NCBI GenBank assembly: GCA_964470825.1
Contig: CAYYEF010000003.1
Location: 1-45,698, forward strand
From: CAYYEF01 sp964470825
GTDB lineage: Bacteria; Patescibacteriota; Minisyncoccia; Phycocordibacterales; JAACPR01
Reading direction: 5' to 3'
DNA length: 45,698 nucleotides
Shown one piece after another: positions 33,147 to 40,170 of this stretch. The stretch's first letter is position 1. Each line of letters begins with the position of its first letter. The notes below the pieces were generated by a model that did no database searches, had not been told where the DNA came from, and worked only from the letters and a program-made list of their open reading frames with translations. Position numbers and translations under genes: made by a program.

Positions 33147-34676
33147 ATGCAACTACTTATAGTGCTTCTAATTGCACTTGCCGCATGTCTAGCTGGTATC
33201 GCCATAGGATGGTTCTTGAGATTTATAATCGCTCTTGGTAAGAGAGGTTCAATGGAACTTGAGATTAAAGAAATGATGCTTTCTGCGAGAGAAGATGCGG
33301 AAAAAATTCTAAGTGAAGCTAGTGATGAAGCAAGTGCTTTATTAAAAGAAGCAAAAGAAGAAATAAAAAAAGAAGAAGAGAGATTACAAAAAACTGAAGA
33401 CCGTCTAATCAATAAGGAAAATTTATTAGACCGAAGACAATCTGACATTGATAGTGAATCTGAACTTCTAAAAGAAAAAGATAGAGAAATTGAAAAAATA
33501 GAAGAAGACTTACTGGAAATAAAAAATAAAAAGATAGAAGAACTTCAAAAAATTTCAAAATTAACAAACGATGAGGCTAAAGAAATTTTAATTAAAGAAA
33601 TTGAAAATCAATTTGAAGAAGATCTGAAAATTAGAATTCAAAAATTAGAGTATTCAAATAAAGAAGAAATTCAAAAAAGAGCAAAAGACATTTTAGCAAC
33701 AGCGATTCAAAGATTGGCCACAAATGTTTCTAGTGATATTTTCACCAGCATTGTAGATTTACCAAGCGATGAATTAAAAGGAAAAATTATTGGTAAAGAA
33801 GGTAGAAATATTAAAACTTTTGAAAGAGCTACCGGGGTAGAATTAATCATAGATGACACACCCGCAATAATTACAATTTCTGGTTTTGATCCTGTTCGAA
33901 GAGAAATTGCTAAACTTGCTCTTCAAAATCTAATTGCTGATGGAAGAATTCAACCAGTTAAAATTGAACAGATGATCGATAAGGCTCGTGAATCTATTAA
34001 TCAGATAATAAAAGAACAAGGAGAAAAAGCTGCATTTGAATGCGGAGTTTTCAATCTTGATCCAAGAATATTATTGATACTAGGTAGACTTCACTTTAGA
34101 ACAAGTTATGGTCAAAACGTACTACAACACTCTATAGAGATGGCACACCTAGCAGGTATGATAGCCGAGGAAATTGGAGCTGACGTTAAAATTGCAAAGG
34201 CTGGTGCCCTACTCCACGATATTGGGAAAGCAGTTGATCATGAAGTTTCTGGATCTCACGTAGAAATAGGACGTAGAATCTTACAAAAATTTGGAGCTGA
34301 TGAACAAATTATTAAAGCGATGCAAGCTCACCATGAAGAATATCCTTTTGAAACAGTCGAGTCTGTAATTGTATATGTGACAGACTCAATATCTGGAGGA
34401 AGACTGGGTGCAAGAAGAGATACTATAGAAAATTATATTAAAAGACTTGAGGATTTAGAGGCTATTGCCAATTCTTTTGAAGGAGTTGATAAGTCATATG
34501 CTCTTCAGGCAGGCCGTGAAATAAGGGTTTTTGTGACACCAGAAAAAATTTCTGATATAGAATCTCATAATTTGGCTAAAAATATAGCCAAGAAAATTGA
34601 GGATGAATTAAAATATCCTGGTGAAATTAAAATAACAGTGATTAGAGAGAACAGAATTATTGAATACGCAAGATAA
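33147..34676 (+). CDS. rny: Ribonuclease Y
   Basis: Membrane-tethered endoribonuclease that starts mRNA decay. Residues 1-25 form a transmembrane anchor, about 35-190 a long charged coiled coil, about 200-260 a KH domain (LKGKIIGKEGRNIKTFERAT), and about 325-420 an HD domain with QNVLQHSIEMAHLAG and ALLHDIGKAVDHEV, then AHHEEYP. 509 aa is normal. The ending VIRENRIIEYAR is typical. Follows clpP on the same strand. Confidence 0.96.
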   Translation: MQLLIVLLIALAACLAGIAIGWFLRFIIALGKRGSMELEIKEMMLSAREDAEKILSEASDEASALLKEAKEEIKKEEERLQKTEDRLINKENLLDRRQSDIDSESELLKEKDREIEKIEEDLLEIKNKKIEELQKISKLTNDEAKEILIKEIENQFEEDLKIRIQKLEYSNKEEIQKRAKDILATAIQRLATNVSSDIFTSIVDLPSDELKGKIIGKEGRNIKTFERATGVELIIDDTPAIITISGFDPVRREIAKLALQNLIADGRIQPVKIEQMIDKARESINQIIKEQGEKAAFECGVFNLDPRILLILGRLHFRTSYGQNVLQHSIEMAHLAGMIAEEIGADVKIAKAGALLHDIGKAVDHEVSGSHVEIGRRILQKFGADEQIIKAMQAHHEEYPFETVESVIVYVTDSISGGRLGARRDTIENYIKRLEDLEAIANSFEGVDKSYALQAGREIRVFVTPEKISDIESHNLAKNIAKKIEDELKYPGEIKITVIRENRIIEYAR

Positions 34677-34695
34677 GATTAATGGTGTCAAATGG

Positions 34696-34724
34696 TTGCT
34701 TTAAAATATGGCTTCTTATATAAT
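34696..34724 (+). promoter_or_regulatory. Consensus-like promoter of the HU gene
   Basis: TTGCTT (34696-34701), 17-bp spacer, perfect TATAAT (34719-34724). Confidence 0.75.
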
Positions 34725-34728
34725 TAAT

Positions 34729-34766
34729 TAGCTGTCAAAAGCAGCTATTATCACTAATCGCTAGCG
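34729..34766 (+). promoter_or_regulatory. Hairpin and palindrome in the HU 5' UTR
   Basis: TAGCTG (34729-34734) can pair with CAGCTA (34742-34747) at the very 5' end of the message. The palindrome CGCTAGCG (34759-34766) sits 7 bases before the ATG where a ribosome site would be. Possible mRNA stabiliser or operator. Confidence 0.4.
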
Positions 34767-34773
34767 TATTAAT

Positions 34774-35046
34774 ATGAATAAAGCAAATCTAGTAGAAAAA
34801 GTTCACGAAATTCTAGGAGGAACAAAAGTTCAAGCTGAAGAAGTAGTGAATGCAATCTTTGATACAATCACAGGTTCTTTGAAAAAAGGAGATGATGTAT
34901 CAGTAGCAGGATTCGGTATTTTCAAAGTAAAGGCTCGTGCAGCTCGAGAAGCTCGAAACCCACGAACTGGTGAAATGGTAAAAGTGCCAGCAACAACTGT
35001 GCCTAAATTCCAACCAGCAAAAGCTTTGAAAGAAGCAGTTAAATAA
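34774..35046 (+). CDS. DNA-binding protein HU
   Basis: 90 aa nucleoid protein. MNKANLVEKVHEILGGTKVQ, then GDDVSVAGFGIFKVKARAAR and the DNA-clasping arm signature ARNPRTGEMVKVPATTVPKFQPAKALK. The family dimerises and bends DNA; HU rather than IHF because the arm and length match HU. Own promoter with consensus -10 and a strong terminator suggest high expression. Confidence 0.96.
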   Translation: MNKANLVEKVHEILGGTKVQAEEVVNAIFDTITGSLKKGDDVSVAGFGIFKVKARAAREARNPRTGEMVKVPATTVPKFQPAKALKEAVK

Positions 35047-35058
35047 TTTCTCACATTT

Positions 35059-35096
35059 AATAAAAAACTCGATCAGTGATGGTCGAGTTTTTTATT
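35059..35096 (+). terminator. Intrinsic terminator after HU, bidirectional
   Basis: AATAAAAAACTCGA (35059-35072) pairs with TCGAGTTTTTTATT (35083-35096). A T tract lies on both strands, so it can also stop the convergent aminotransferase message. Confidence 0.9.
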
Positions 35097-35121
35097 TTAT
35101 TGATTTGCCGACTTTATCTAT

Positions 35122-35949
35122 TTAATAATTCAAAATATAATTATCAAACTCTTGCTGAATTTTTTTAGTTAAATTACCAATTTTACCATTCCCTATTTTT
35201 TTATTATCTATTTTTACAACTGGTAAAACTTTCTTATTCGTAGCAGTGATAAACACTTCGTCAGCAGTAAATAACTCCTTTTCTGAAATATCTTTTTCTA
35301 TAATTTTAAATTTATTTTTAATAAGTAAATCTATAACAACTTTTCTAGTAATGCCGGCCAGGATATTGTTTTTAGGTGTGTAGAATATACCTTTTTTAAT
35401 AATAAAAATATTACTAGTAGAACATTCAGAAACTTTACCATCTTTCAAAAATAAAATTTCTGTAGCGTCAACTTTTCTTCTAACCGGTTCGAGTCTAACA
35501 GCTTCAATGTAACAAGTGGATTTTGATAAAGGAAAAGGTCTTAAATATTCAGAAGTGATAAGCTTTATTCCTTTTTCAGCATAAGGTAAATAATAATTTA
35601 CAAGTGGCTCAATTAAAATAAATAAATTTGATTTTGTTGAAAGTAGTCCATCTGTCATATTGCCACCAGTCATCAAAATACGAAATGATGCTTCTTTCAT
35701 TTTATTAAGTTTCATTAATTCATAACAAGCTTTTTCAAAGTCTTGGAAACTTAATTCGAATTTTAAACCAATTTCTTTTAAAGAATTTTTAAAACGAGCA
35801 TGATGTTCTTTGGGATGAAAAAGTTTTCCATTATATGTTCGAAAAAAATCAAAAGCCCCGTAGCCGCGAACAATCCCTAGATCATAAATAGGTAGAACTG
35901 CTTTATTTAAATTAATAATTTTGCCATTAAAATAACAATATTTAATCAT
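35122..35949 (-). CDS. Class IV PLP-dependent aminotransferase
   Basis: 275 aa. The fold-type IV pattern is clear: N-terminal YFNGKIINLNKAVLPIYDLG and RGYGAFDFFRTYNGKLF, catalytic Lys143 (PLSKSTCYIEAV), then ATEILFLKDGKVSECSTSNIF (split here only by its length), and GITRKVVIDLL. The family covers branched-chain aminotransferase, D-amino acid aminotransferase and aminodeoxychorismate lyase. The sequence alone does not decide which; IlvE-like or D-Ala transaminase-like are both open. Single gene with its own terminal region shared with HU. Confidence 0.87.
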   Translation of the reverse strand: MIKYCYFNGKIINLNKAVLPIYDLGIVRGYGAFDFFRTYNGKLFHPKEHHARFKNSLKEIGLKFELSFQDFEKACYELMKLNKMKEASFRILMTGGNMTDGLLSTKSNLFILIEPLVNYYLPYAEKGIKLITSEYLRPFPLSKSTCYIEAVRLEPVRRKVDATEILFLKDGKVSECSTSNIFIIKKGIFYTPKNNILAGITRKVVIDLLIKNKFKIIEKDISEKELFTADEVFITATNKKVLPVVKIDNKKIGNGKIGNLTKKIQQEFDNYILNY

Positions 35950-35979
35950 GCGGTAATAATAACAGAAAGTTATTTTTAT

Positions 35980-36016
35980 AAAAAGAAAACCCCGCCAGCA
36001 TTACCTGTTACAGGGT
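35980..36016 (-). terminator. Terminator downstream of the gap-truncated small gene
   Basis: On the minus strand ACCCTG (36016-36011) pairs with CGGGGT (35994-35989), with one G-U pair. A small CCTG/CAGG hairpin lies within. TTTTCTTTTT follows. Confidence 0.65.
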
Positions 36017-36026
36017 CTTTTTATGA

Positions 36027-36126
36027 NNNNNNNNNNNNNNNNNNNNNNNNNNNNNNNNNNNNNNNNNNNNNNNNNNNNNNNNNNNNNNNNNNNNNNNNNN
36101 NNNNNNNNNNNNNNNNNNNNNNNNNN
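36027..36126. other. Assembly gap (100 N)
   Basis: Exactly 100 N; the true length is unknown. It removes the 3' part of the small gene that starts at 36203. Confidence 0.95.
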
Positions 36127-36203
36127 CTTCCGTCTCTTAGGGATTTCTTATACTCGATATACTCTTTCTGAGAAACCACCATACCATTTATTTGATAGAA
36201 CAT
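36127..36203 (-). CDS. Small protein gene with strong Shine-Dalgarno site, cut by the gap
   Basis: ATG 36203 reads MFYQINGMVVSQKEYIEYKK SLRDG-type sequence (25 residues) before the gap. A near-perfect Shine-Dalgarno site, AAGGGGGTGA, lies 8 bases upstream, rare in this window. CCCTT/AAGGG just before it (loop TTGA) could partly mask it. A promoter at 36268-36240 gives a leader of about 30 bases, so the longer frame that begins at 36281 is wrong because it starts upstream of the promoter. A terminator lies past the gap. Not recognised. Confidence 0.6.
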
Positions 36204-36239
36204 AGATTCTTCACCCCCTTTCAAAAGGGTCTGACGGTT

Positions 36240-36268
36240 ATAGTATGCTTTTTTAAATAAAATGTCAA
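36240..36268 (-). promoter_or_regulatory. Promoter of the small SD-led gene
   Basis: Minus strand: TTGACA (36268-36263), 17-bp spacer, TACTAT (36245-36240). Between here and 36380 the sequence is AT-rich with nothing further recognised. Confidence 0.65.
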
Positions 36269-36380
36269 GATATTTTGACATATTTTTATTATAATAATTT
36301 AAAATGGCTTATTTTAAGGTTATTTTTAGTTTTTAAGAGTTTATTAAAATAAACAATAATAAAAGATTGTTCGGTAGTTT

Positions 36381-36418
36381 AAATTAATTTTTGTCAAAAA
36401 ATATTGACAAATTAATTT
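36381..36418. repeat. Long dyad overlapping the promoter of the putative ncRNA
   Basis: AAATTAATTTTTGTCAA (36381-36397) and TTGACAAATTAATTT (36404-36418) are inverted repeats, perfect except for two extra Ts in the left arm. The core is TTTGTCAA-6-TTGACAAA. The right arm contains the -35 element, so a repressor dimer here would block transcription. Confidence 0.55.
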
Positions 36419-36431
36419 ATAATGCTATCAT
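36404..36431 (+). promoter_or_regulatory. Extended -10 promoter of the putative ncRNA
   Basis: TTGACA (36404-36409), 16-bp spacer, TGC-TATCAT (-10 at 36426-36431). Start near 36438. Confidence 0.65.
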
Positions 36432-36437
36432 TACCCC

Positions 36438-36805
36438 AGAACGTCACCGGTGAAAAACACCTTAATAAAGTGGTGACGCACAAACTTACATGGAGGATAA
36501 AAACATTATGGGAGATAGCGAGTAACCCCGGAACAAGTAATAACCTCTCAACCAACTCACCGAAAAATGATTTAGTTGAGAGGTTATGAAAGTTAAAGGA
36601 TTAAAAAATCTATAACCCAGATATGAATAAATCTTGCATGTAAAAAAGTACAAACACTCGAAATAGTACATAAAAATGGGAGACTTCGGAGATTAAATCA
36701 GAAGAAAACCACCAAACAAAACGTTTAATATTAGGAGAAATCCGGTATTAGACACCACACAAAAAGGACCGAGGTGTTTTAAACAGCACCCGGTCCTATT
36801 TTTTT
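36438..36805 (+). ncRNA. Putative structured non-coding RNA, about 370 nt
   Basis: This stretch has a promoter, no convincing ORF and a strong terminator. Stems: CGTCACC/GGTGACG (36442-36448 with 36472-36478) enclosing GGTG-aaaaa-CACC; a perfect 13-bp stem ATAACCTCTCAAC/GTTGAGAGGTTAT (36540-36552 with 36575-36587); GTTTAATA/TATTAGAC (36723-36730 with 36746-36753) capped by GGA-GAAA-TCC; and the terminator. ATGGGAGA occurs twice (36508, 36676). I looked for tmRNA, RNase P, SRP and T-box signatures and found none; 6S RNA is not excluded. An SD-like GGAGG precedes a 5-codon ORF (36508-36525), so a leader-peptide element is an alternative. Confidence 0.5.
36765..36805 (+). terminator. Intrinsic terminator of the putative ncRNA
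   Basis: AGGACCG-a-GGTG (36765-36776) pairs with CACC-CGGTCCT (36787-36797), followed by ATTTTTTT. An 11-bp stem with one bulged A. The other strand has a T5 run, so it may also act on the opposite strand. Confidence 0.9.
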
Positions 36806-36817
36806 AGCCACATATAA

Positions 36818-37564
36818 CTATTTCTTGTTTTCAATAATATAATTAACTAGACTTTTTATAGTATCTGCAATATCCTTACTTTTTACATAAACAGAGGTTA
36901 AATTATTTTTCAAAGAAGAAAGAATTACAACATCACCTGAAATTGTAATATCTGAATCAATCGGATATCTATTATGATCAAACTTGACTCTCTCTGTCAT
37001 ATCACTAGCAACAATCTCCCCTTGTTTTTTTGTATAAATTGCCCTAGAAAACATCTTTTTCTTGTCTTTTCTAATTTTAAAGAATTTTTCTCTTTCTTTA
37101 TCAGAAAAAATTTCATCAAGCAAATCTTTTGAATAAATAGAGTAGAACTTTTCACCATCTTTTACATTAGTATAAAATTCTTCAAGAGAACTGATGATAC
37201 CGTCTCTACCTTCATATATTTTGACAATTGGTCTTTGGCCAGACTCTCGGGAAATAGCTTTTATTTGAGGCAATATATCTTTCAATTTTTTCTCTTGTTC
37301 ATCAAACATTAATTTTCTTCTCTGTACAAAAGTTTCTAATCTTTCAGGAGATTCGGCTTGATATCTAACTTTTTTATCGATTTTCACCTCACTAACTAAA
37401 CCCTTTTTTGCTAATTCTTCTAAAATAGGATAAACGGTGGTTCTATTAATACCTGTCTTATTAGCAATATCAATAACTGAATCATTATCAACTGTTAAAA
37501 GATAAAGATAGACTCTTGCTTCTTTATCAGATAAACCCAAGTCTTGTAAAAATTTTTCAAACAT
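36818..37564 (-). CDS. TrmB-family transcriptional regulator
   Basis: 248 aa. Residues 1-75 are a winged helix-turn-helix of the TrmB type (LGLSDKEARVYLYLLTVDND, then NKTGINRTTVYPILEELAKKGLV). A coiled linker (80-110, RRKLMFDEQEKKLKDI) and a C-terminal effector domain (GQRPIVKIYEGRDGIISSLE onwards) follow. The end reads IADTIKSLVNYIIENKK. TrmB proteins usually sense sugars or other metabolites, but this C-terminal type is unassigned. It is convergent with the putative ncRNA; the dyad at 36381-36418 is a candidate target (inference). Confidence 0.85.
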   Translation of the reverse strand: MFEKFLQDLGLSDKEARVYLYLLTVDNDSVIDIANKTGINRTTVYPILEELAKKGLVSEVKIDKKVRYQAESPERLETFVQRRKLMFDEQEKKLKDILPQIKAISRESGQRPIVKIYEGRDGIISSLEEFYTNVKDGEKFYSIYSKDLLDEIFSDKEREKFFKIRKDKKKMFSRAIYTKKQGEIVASDMTERVKFDHNRYPIDSDITISGDVVILSSLKNNLTSVYVKSKDIADTIKSLVNYIIENKK

Positions 37565-37670
37565 ATTAATAGTATATCAAATCATTTTTAATATTAAGAA
37601 AATATTATTTATATTATTAAATAAATAATTAAATTATAAGATTGGGAAATTGTTATAAATATTAATAAAA

Positions 37671-37698
37671 ATTTGACAAAAATTAAAATTAGTGTATA
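37671..37698 (+). promoter_or_regulatory. Promoter of the 75-aa gene
   Basis: TTGACA (37671-37676), 16-bp spacer, TG-TATAAA (-10 at 37693-37698). The leader would be about 48 bases. Confidence 0.65.
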
Positions 37699-37752
37699 AA
37701 TATATTTGAGCGGTTACTTATAATAAATAAAAAATTACACCAATTACACTAA

Positions 37753-37980
37753 ATGACAACAATCGATCGTCTATTTTTGGAGTGGGGTGTCCGAGAGACA
37801 TATCCAATCACCGAGGAGGAATTCTATTCTCTTCTCAAAGAAGAAGGCGAGAAAACCTGGATCATTGAAAATGAAGACAATGGTGACGGCACTTTCACCA
37901 ACGAACTTCAAATTAATGAGCATAAGTACAGGATTATTACCTCGAAAATGCTCGGAAAAGTGCTTGCCGAACCTGAATAA
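37753..37980 (+). CDS. Hypothetical protein, 75 aa, acidic
   Basis: Not recognised. Very acidic small protein (MTTIDRLFLEWGVRETYPIT, then EEEFYSLLKEEGEKTWIIENEDN) ending in a short strand-rich part and MLGKVLAEPE. GC-richer than its neighbours, like the genes at 31171 and 40171. It has its own promoter and a terminator whose loop contains the stop codon, so transcription ends as soon as translation does. Confidence 0.6.
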   Translation: MTTIDRLFLEWGVRETYPITEEEFYSLLKEEGEKTWIIENEDNGDGTFTNELQINEHKYRIITSKMLGKVLAEPE

Positions 37981-37997
37981 GGTTCGGCTTTTTATTT
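37966..37997 (+). terminator. Terminator with the stop codon in its loop
   Basis: GCCGAACC (37966-37973) pairs with GGTTCGGC (37981-37988), loop TGAATAA including the TAA stop, then TTTTTATTTTT. Confidence 0.9.
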
Positions 37998-38022
37998 TTA
38001 AAAGATTATTTTTTATAAATCT

Positions 38023-38412
38023 TTATAAAGAAGCGTATTCAAAAGCAAAATTTGCAATTTTAGTAGCTAAATTTTCATTCATACCAGATCTTTGTTCTCC
38101 AACCACCATAAGAGCAATCATGTTATGCAATTCCCTTCTTTTAGTTTCATAACCTAAAGTATTAGATCCGTCTTTATTTGAACTTTTTGAAAAATAATTT
38201 TCACTATCTTCTCTTAATCTAGGATTAATAATTTCGGAATTTCTTACCAAATTAGAATATCCTGAACAAGCATCTTTTAATCTTTTCTCTGCAATACTAC
38301 CCTTAAAAGGAGGTCTGTTTGGAAAACCATATTTTCTCCACAATTGTTTTAGAGCTGGATCCGGTTCATTTTCTATTTGAGTCCCCAAATCAAGTGATTC
38401 TAAATTTTTCAT
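38023..38412 (-). CDS. Hypothetical protein, 129 aa, directly after tRNA-Gly
   Basis: Not recognised. Soluble and helical with conserved-looking blocks LKQLWRKYGFPNRPPFKGS and KRRELHNMIALMVVGEQRSG. No membrane segment. The ATG (38412) lies one base after the tRNA-Gly discriminator base (38414) on the same strand, so the message must be cotranscribed with the tRNA. 3' processing of the tRNA would leave an mRNA that begins at or beside AUG. No Shine-Dalgarno sequence is possible. Confidence 0.65.
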   Translation of the reverse strand: MKNLESLDLGTQIENEPDPALKQLWRKYGFPNRPPFKGSIAEKRLKDACSGYSNLVRNSEIINPRLREDSENYFSKSSNKDGSNTLGYETKRRELHNMIALMVVGEQRSGMNENLATKIANFAFEYASL

Positions 38413-38413
38413 G

Positions 38414-38484
38414 TGCGGGCAGGGAGAATCGAACTCCCGTCTACTGCTTGGAAGGCAGTCATTCTACCACTAAACCATGCCCGC
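38414..38484 (-). tRNA. tRNA-Gly (anticodon TCC)
   Basis: 71 nt with discriminator. Acceptor GCGGGCA/TGCCCGC, D arm GGTTTAGTGGTAGAAT, anticodon loop CTTCCAA, T arm GGGAGTTCGATTCTCCC. CCA not encoded. A protein gene begins one base after the tRNA. Confidence 0.96.
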
Positions 38485-38560
38485 ATTAGTGAAATCTAGT
38501 CTAGCAGAACTTTAACATAAATTCAAATGAAATTTTTATTAAAAAAGCTATAATAATCAT

Positions 38561-39733
38561 ATGCCTTTCTTAGTAAGAATAATTCTACAAAGAGCCCTAG
38601 CGCTTATGCTAGGTTTTTTAGCTTTTCTAGGAATAAATCCAACAATCCCAACAAATGAACAAATAAATCAAATTGAAAAAGAGCAAGAAAAAATTGTTGA
38701 AAACATTTTATCTGACTATAACAATCAAAATCTAGACCTGAATAAAGATTTAATAAAAGAAATTATTACCCCAAAAGAAAATCTGGAAAATGAAAAAAAA
38801 CAAAATTATACAAAAATAAACCAGACTACAAAAGAACAAGTGTCGCCCACTTTTGAAGAAAAACCTCTAGATATAATTATCGAAACTATTGTTGATAACA
38901 TAGAAACAAAAGATCAAAAAGAAATAGAAATAGCTAGCGTATTAGTAAATATTATATGTACAGAAAGAAAAGGAAATTACATTACCGTAAACACTGGTAG
39001 CGGCGTAATAGTCTCACCCAAAGGGGTAGTAATGACAAATGCTCACGTAGGACAATATTTTCTTTTAGATAAAGATCTTGATGATTACAGTTGTGCTCTA
39101 TACCAAGAAAACATCCCAACATATGGATACCTAGCAGACTTACTTTATATATCTCCTGATTGGATAAAAGAAAATCCTGATGTCATTACAAGCAAAAACC
39201 CACGTGGTACTGGTGAAAATGATTATGCACTTTTATATATTACAAAAAATACAAATCCCGCCCTTTCAAAACAAAAACGGTTTCCATATGTAAATATAAA
39301 TACTAACTACGAACCTGAGATTGGTGACCAAATCGAAATCGGCGGATTCCCCGGAGCTCCTGAAAGTATAACTGATTTGAATCATACTGTAGGATTAAAA
39401 ACTGATCTAAGTTCAATTAAAGATATTTTTACTTTCAATCAAACTACAATTGATGTAATTTCAACTGGTGCAACTAAAGTAGCAGCGCGAGGCGCTTCTG
39501 GCGGAGGAATTTTTAAAGACAGCTCTTTAATTGGTTTGATTGTAACAACCGGTGGTAATGGATCCAATTCTTATATAAATGCTATAACAACCAATTACAT
39601 CAATAGAGATTTAAAAAAAGATTATAATATAAGCATTTCAGAATTGCTTGATAAAAATTTAGAAAGTGAGAGTGAGAATTTCTGGAATCTTTATGGTAAA
39701 GACTTAGCAAAAATTATTTTAGCTAAATGGTAA
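38561..39733 (+). CDS. Trypsin-like serine protease, membrane-anchored or secreted
   Basis: 390 aa. Hydrophobic N-terminus (about 5-27, uncleaved anchor or signal), a long polar Glu/Asn-rich spacer (about 30-120), then an S1-type fold with His162 (MTNAHVG), Asp221 (ENDYALL) and Ser313 (ARGASGGGIF). The GxSGGG arrangement is that of trypsin-like and HtrA-like enzymes. No PDZ domain follows. TATAAT (38549-38554) ends 6 bases before the ATG, so the mRNA is probably leaderless. It ends one base before the convergent RNHCP gene. Confidence 0.88.
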   Translation: MPFLVRIILQRALALMLGFLAFLGINPTIPTNEQINQIEKEQEKIVENILSDYNNQNLDLNKDLIKEIITPKENLENEKKQNYTKINQTTKEQVSPTFEEKPLDIIIETIVDNIETKDQKEIEIASVLVNIICTERKGNYITVNTGSGVIVSPKGVVMTNAHVGQYFLLDKDLDDYSCALYQENIPTYGYLADLLYISPDWIKENPDVITSKNPRGTGENDYALLYITKNTNPALSKQKRFPYVNINTNYEPEIGDQIEIGGFPGAPESITDLNHTVGLKTDLSSIKDIFTFNQTTIDVISTGATKVAARGASGGGIFKDSSLIGLIVTTGGNGSNSYINAITTNYINRDLKKDYNISISELLDKNLESESENFWNLYGKDLAKIILAKW

Positions 39734-40045
39734 TCATTTTTCCTGAGTTGTAATTTTAATCACTATATCAAAATCATCTTCTATCTGAACTTTATTCTTT
39801 TTATTATGACCACATCTTTGACATTCGTGCAGAATAATATATTCACCACTTTTCATTTCAACTTTAATAGGTTTCATTAATCCCCCACAATCAGCCGCAC
39901 GATCCCCAGGATGAATATCAACATGTTTTGACCACAAACATTTTGGGCAATGATTTGTATAACCATTTCCTTCAACAGAAAAACTGCATTTTTCACAAAT
40001 AAAATTTTCGGTAGTACGTTGAAATTTTTTAGATGGGGTTGTCAT
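39734..40045 (-). CDS. RNHCP-domain zinc-ribbon protein
   Basis: 103 aa. Matches the RNHCP family: FICEKCSFSVEGNGYTNHCPKCLWSKHVDIHPGDRAADCGGLMKPI. That block (residues about 15-60, split by its length) is followed by HECQRCGHNKKNKV. Three CxxC pairs suggest two zinc sites. The family is small and uncharacterised, possibly nucleic-acid-binding. Tail to tail with the protease gene, with zero spacing and no terminator between. Confidence 0.88.
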   Translation of the reverse strand: MTTPSKKFQRTTENFICEKCSFSVEGNGYTNHCPKCLWSKHVDIHPGDRAADCGGLMKPIKVEMKSGEYIILHECQRCGHNKKNKVQIEDDFDIVIKITTQEK

Positions 40046-40104
40046 TAGGTTTAAAGTATTAACTTTTATACATTTAAATTAAACTATTTCTAAAATAAGT
40101 AAAG

Positions 40105-40150
40105 AAAAAACCGCACATAGAGGTTCGAGGTTAGTCGAACATATGTGCGG
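40105..40150 (-). terminator. Strong intrinsic terminator of the GC-rich gene
   Basis: On the minus strand CCGCACATA (40150-40142) pairs with TATGTGCGG (40119-40111), with an inner GTTCGA/TCGAAC hairpin, then TTTTTTC. Confidence 0.9.
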
Positions 40151-40170
40151 GTTGAGATTAAGGTTCTAGT

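Noticed and set aside
36404..36423. TTGACA followed closely by TATAAT before the putative ncRNA
   Set aside because: The spacing is only 8 bases. TATCAT at 36426-36431, 16 bases from TTGACA and with TGn, is the better -10.
36486..36671. 61-aa minus-strand ORF inside the putative ncRNA
   Set aside because: It reads across both arms of the strong hairpins, has aromatic-rich random composition and no promoter of its own.
36438..36805. tmRNA, RNase P RNA, SRP RNA or T-box identity for the structured region
   Set aside because: None of the conserved words was found (no tRNA-like ends or tag frame, no GAAAGTCC/ACAGAA core, no SRP loop, no T-box bulge).
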